Source: Elusimicrobiota bacterium (GTDB lineage: Bacteria > Elusimicrobiota > Elusimicrobia > UBA1565 > UBA9628). Taken from it: 7,349 nt of DNA. A model generated the notes under the pieces. The model saw only the letters and a list, made by a program, of their open reading frames with translations. It was not told where the DNA came from and made no database searches. The stretch covers positions 1 to 7,349 of the forward strand of contig JAMPYD010000089.1 in assembly GCA_023700845.1 (NCBI GenBank), in the 5' to 3' direction. A program made the translations under genes and the position numbers. This document shows, one piece after another, positions 5,827-7,349 of this stretch (position 1 is its first letter; each line of letters begins with the position of its first letter).

Positions 5827-6990
5827 ATGCACGAAGTCGACATCGTCCGCTTCCTCGTCCAGCTGCTCGTCATCCTCCTCAGCGCCAAGGCGTTCGGAGA
5901 GCTGGCCGAGCGCCTGGGGCAGCCCCCCGTCCTCGGCGAGCTGATCGGCGGCGTCGTGCTCGGAACGGGCGTGTTCTCCTTTTTCCACCCCAACGATCCG
6001 ACCTTCATCCTGCTGTCCGAGGTCGGAGTGATCCTGCTCCTGTTCGAAACCGGCATCCACAGCGACCTGGGCCAACTGCTCAAGGCCGGCCCGACCGCCA
6101 CGGCCGTCGCCACGGTCGGCGTTGTCGCCCCGTTCGTCCTCGGCTGGGGCTTGATGACGGCGCTCGGCAAGCCGGCCATGGAGTGCGTGTTCGTCGGCGC
6201 CGCGCTGACCGCAACGAGCGTCGGCATCACCGCCCGCGTGCTCTCCGACATGGGCAAGCTTCAGCTTCCCGAGGCCCAGATCGTGCTCGGCGCCGCCGTC
6301 ATCGACGACGTGATGGGCATCATCATCCTCTCGGCGGTTCAGGGCATCGCCGCCTCCGGCTCCCTGCAGTGGCTCGGCGTGATCAAGACGATCCTGCTGT
6401 CCGCGGGCTTCCTCGCCGCCGCGCTGTGGCTCGGCCCGCACCTGTCTCACGCCCTGGTCAAGATCGTCCACCAGATGCGCGTGCGGGGCGTCCTCATCGG
6501 CGCGGCCGTCTGCTTCGCCTTCGCGATGGCCCTGGCGGCACACGCGCTCGGCACGGCGATGATCGTCGGCGCCTTCACCGCGGGCATACTGCTCGCGCGC
6601 ACCGACAAGAAGGAGGACATCGACGAGACGATCCAACCGGTCGTCGACATCTTCGCGCCCGTGTTCTTCGTCATGGTCGGCGCGAAGGTGAACCTCTCCG
6701 TGTTCAACCCCTCCACCGCGGAGAACCGCGCGGTCCTCGGCCTCGCCGCCCTGCTCATCATCGCGGCGATCGCCGGCAAGATCATCAGCGCGCTGGCCGT
6801 GCGCGAGAAGGGCCTCAACCGCTGGGCCGTCGGCTTCGGCATGATCCCCCGCGGCGAGGTCGGCCTCATCTTCGCGCAGATCGGCCTCGCGGCGGGCATC
6901 GTCGAGCCGGCGCTCTACGCCGCCGTCGTCGCGATGGTGATCGTCACCACCTTCATCGCCCCGCCGCTCCTGAAGAAGTCCCTGAGCTGA
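5827..6990 (+). CDS. CPA2-family cation/proton antiporter (NapA/KefB-type membrane domain)
   Basis: This 387-residue integral membrane protein has about 12 hydrophobic segments. Hallmarks of the CPA2 monovalent cation:proton antiporter family are 'GQPPVLGELIGGVVLG' near the N-terminus, 'LFETGIHSDL', the crossover motif 'TATSVGITARVL', the ion-binding pair Asp160-Asp161 in 'AAVIDDVMG', and 'GMIPRGEVGLI' near the end. Lys318 in 'AGKIISAL' corresponds to the conserved lysine of electrogenic NapA-type antiporters. It would exchange Na+ (or K+) for H+ across the inner membrane for pH and salt balance. It ends after the membrane domain, so there is no RCK/TrkA-N regulatory domain as in KefB/KefC. 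Cation choice cannot be read from sequence. Its own promoter directly precedes ATG 5827, and the stop lies 3 bp from the convergent GNAT gene with no terminator between. Confidence 0.93.
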   Translation: MHEVDIVRFLVQLLVILLSAKAFGELAERLGQPPVLGELIGGVVLGTGVFSFFHPNDPTFILLSEVGVILLLFETGIHSDLGQLLKAGPTATAVATVGVVAPFVLGWGLMTALGKPAMECVFVGAALTATSVGITARVLSDMGKLQLPEAQIVLGAAVIDDVMGIIILSAVQGIAASGSLQWLGVIKTILLSAGFLAAALWLGPHLSHALVKIVHQMRVRGVLIGAAVCFAFAMALAAHALGTAMIVGAFTAGILLARTDKKEDIDETIQPVVDIFAPVFFVMVGAKVNLSVFNPSTAENRAVLGLAALLIIAAIAGKIISALAVREKGLNRWAVGFGMIPRGEVGLIFAQIGLAAGIVEPALYAAVVAMVIVTTFIAPPLLKKSLS

Positions 6991-6993
6991 CGG

Positions 6994-7349
6994 CTATTCG
7001 ACCGGGCGCGCCATCGCGCTCAGCTTGACGCCCGGCGCGGCCTCGACGACCGCCTCCGTGCGGAAGGCCATCCGCTCCCAGAACGGCGCCGCGCTCGGGC
7101 CGCAGATCACGTGCGCGGACGGCACGCCGGCCTTCCGGAGCTCGGCGAAGAAGGCCCGCAGCAGCGCCGCGCCCGTGCCGAAGCCCCGGTAATCGGCCGA
7201 GACGTTCATGTGCAGGTGCGCCGGGTGCTCGGTCCACAGCTTCAGGCGGATCGCCTGCGGGAAGAACTCGCGCGAGTCGGGCCGCGGCTGGAACACCCGG
7301 CGGCGCTCCTTCTCGAAGGACAAGGTGTCCGGGCAGCCCGTGAGGTAGC
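6994..7349 (-). CDS. GNAT-family N-acetyltransferase (5' end outside window)
   Basis: The frame continues to the window edge through about eight codons upstream of a possible TTG at 7323, so the true start is outside; about 117 C-terminal residues are visible. 'HLHMNVSADYRGFGTGAALL' carries the RxxGxG acetyl-CoA pyrophosphate-binding loop of GNAT enzymes after its usual beta strand. 'APFWERMAFRTE' matches the C-terminal 'a..fYek.GF' GNAT motif. These enzymes transfer an acyl group from acyl-CoA to an amine; the acceptor cannot be predicted. The gene converges on the antiporter gene. Confidence 0.85.
   Translation of the reverse strand, partial: YLTGCPDTLSFEKERRRVFQPRPDSREFFPQAIRLKLWTEHPAHLHMNVSADYRGFGTGAALLRAFFAELRKAGVPSAHVICGPSAAPFWERMAFRTEAVVEAAPGVKLSAMARPVE

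Noticed and set aside
5550..7028. Long plus-strand open frame (492 codons) across the terminator and antiporter gene
   Set aside because: It runs through a strong intrinsic terminator and a promoter, is Arg/His/Pro-rich, and shadows the clear CPA2 antiporter frame.
1..7349. Mobile element, CRISPR array, tRNA/rRNA or phage genes
   Set aside because: No transposase, integrase, repeat array or structured RNA signature was seen; base composition is uniform apart from short promoter regions.

Overview
This is a very GC-rich bacterial chromosomal window (well above 60% GC by eye, third codon positions almost all G or C). It is densely packed with ordinary cellular genes. I see no mobile element, CRISPR array, tRNA or rRNA. 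The combination of a McsA/McsB protein-arginine kinase pair, a GTP-type PEP carboxykinase, MgtE and a NapA-like antiporter in a high-GC background points away from the classical low-GC Firmicutes and towards a less-studied phylum. High-GC Elusimicrobiota-like or other deep-branching lineages are a guess only. The sequence does not settle the taxonomy.

Layout, left to right: (1) the end of a TPR protein with a C-terminal membrane anchor (+, cut by the left edge). (2) A minus-strand two-gene operon, mgtE (Mg2+ channel/transporter) then an FAHD1/YcgM-type FAH-family hydrolase, joined by an ATGA start/stop overlap. The hydrolase runs tail-to-tail into the TPR gene with a 44-bp overlap. (3) A 24-bp divergent intergenic region with one AT box usable as a -10 on both strands. 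(4) A plus-strand operon mcsA-mcsB (zinc-binding adaptor and protein-arginine kinase). (5) A 112-bp AT-rich gap with a perfect TTGAC-N4-GTCAA palindrome centred about 41 bp upstream of the predicted start of pckG transcription. (6) pckG, GTP-dependent PEP carboxykinase. (7) A strong intrinsic terminator with a 15-bp perfect stem, followed by a recognisable promoter. (8) A CPA2-family cation/proton antiporter (+). (9) The end of a GNAT acetyltransferase on the minus strand (cut by the right edge), whose stop lies 3 bp from the antiporter stop.

The main theme is how genes start here. The four genes that begin transcription units (mgtE, mcsA, pckG, antiporter) each have a -10-like hexamer ending only 5 to 9 bases before the start codon and no Shine-Dalgarno sequence, so leaderless mRNAs are likely. 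The internal gene mcsB has a clear GGGGAGG ribosome-binding site. The most testable regulatory signal is the FNR/CRP-like palindrome at pckG, placed where a class II activator would bind over a promoter that lacks a good -35. The most notable protein features are a McsA with no C-terminal UVR domain and an FAH hydrolase lacking about 13 residues between two metal-ligand motifs. I found no clearly new multi-gene system.
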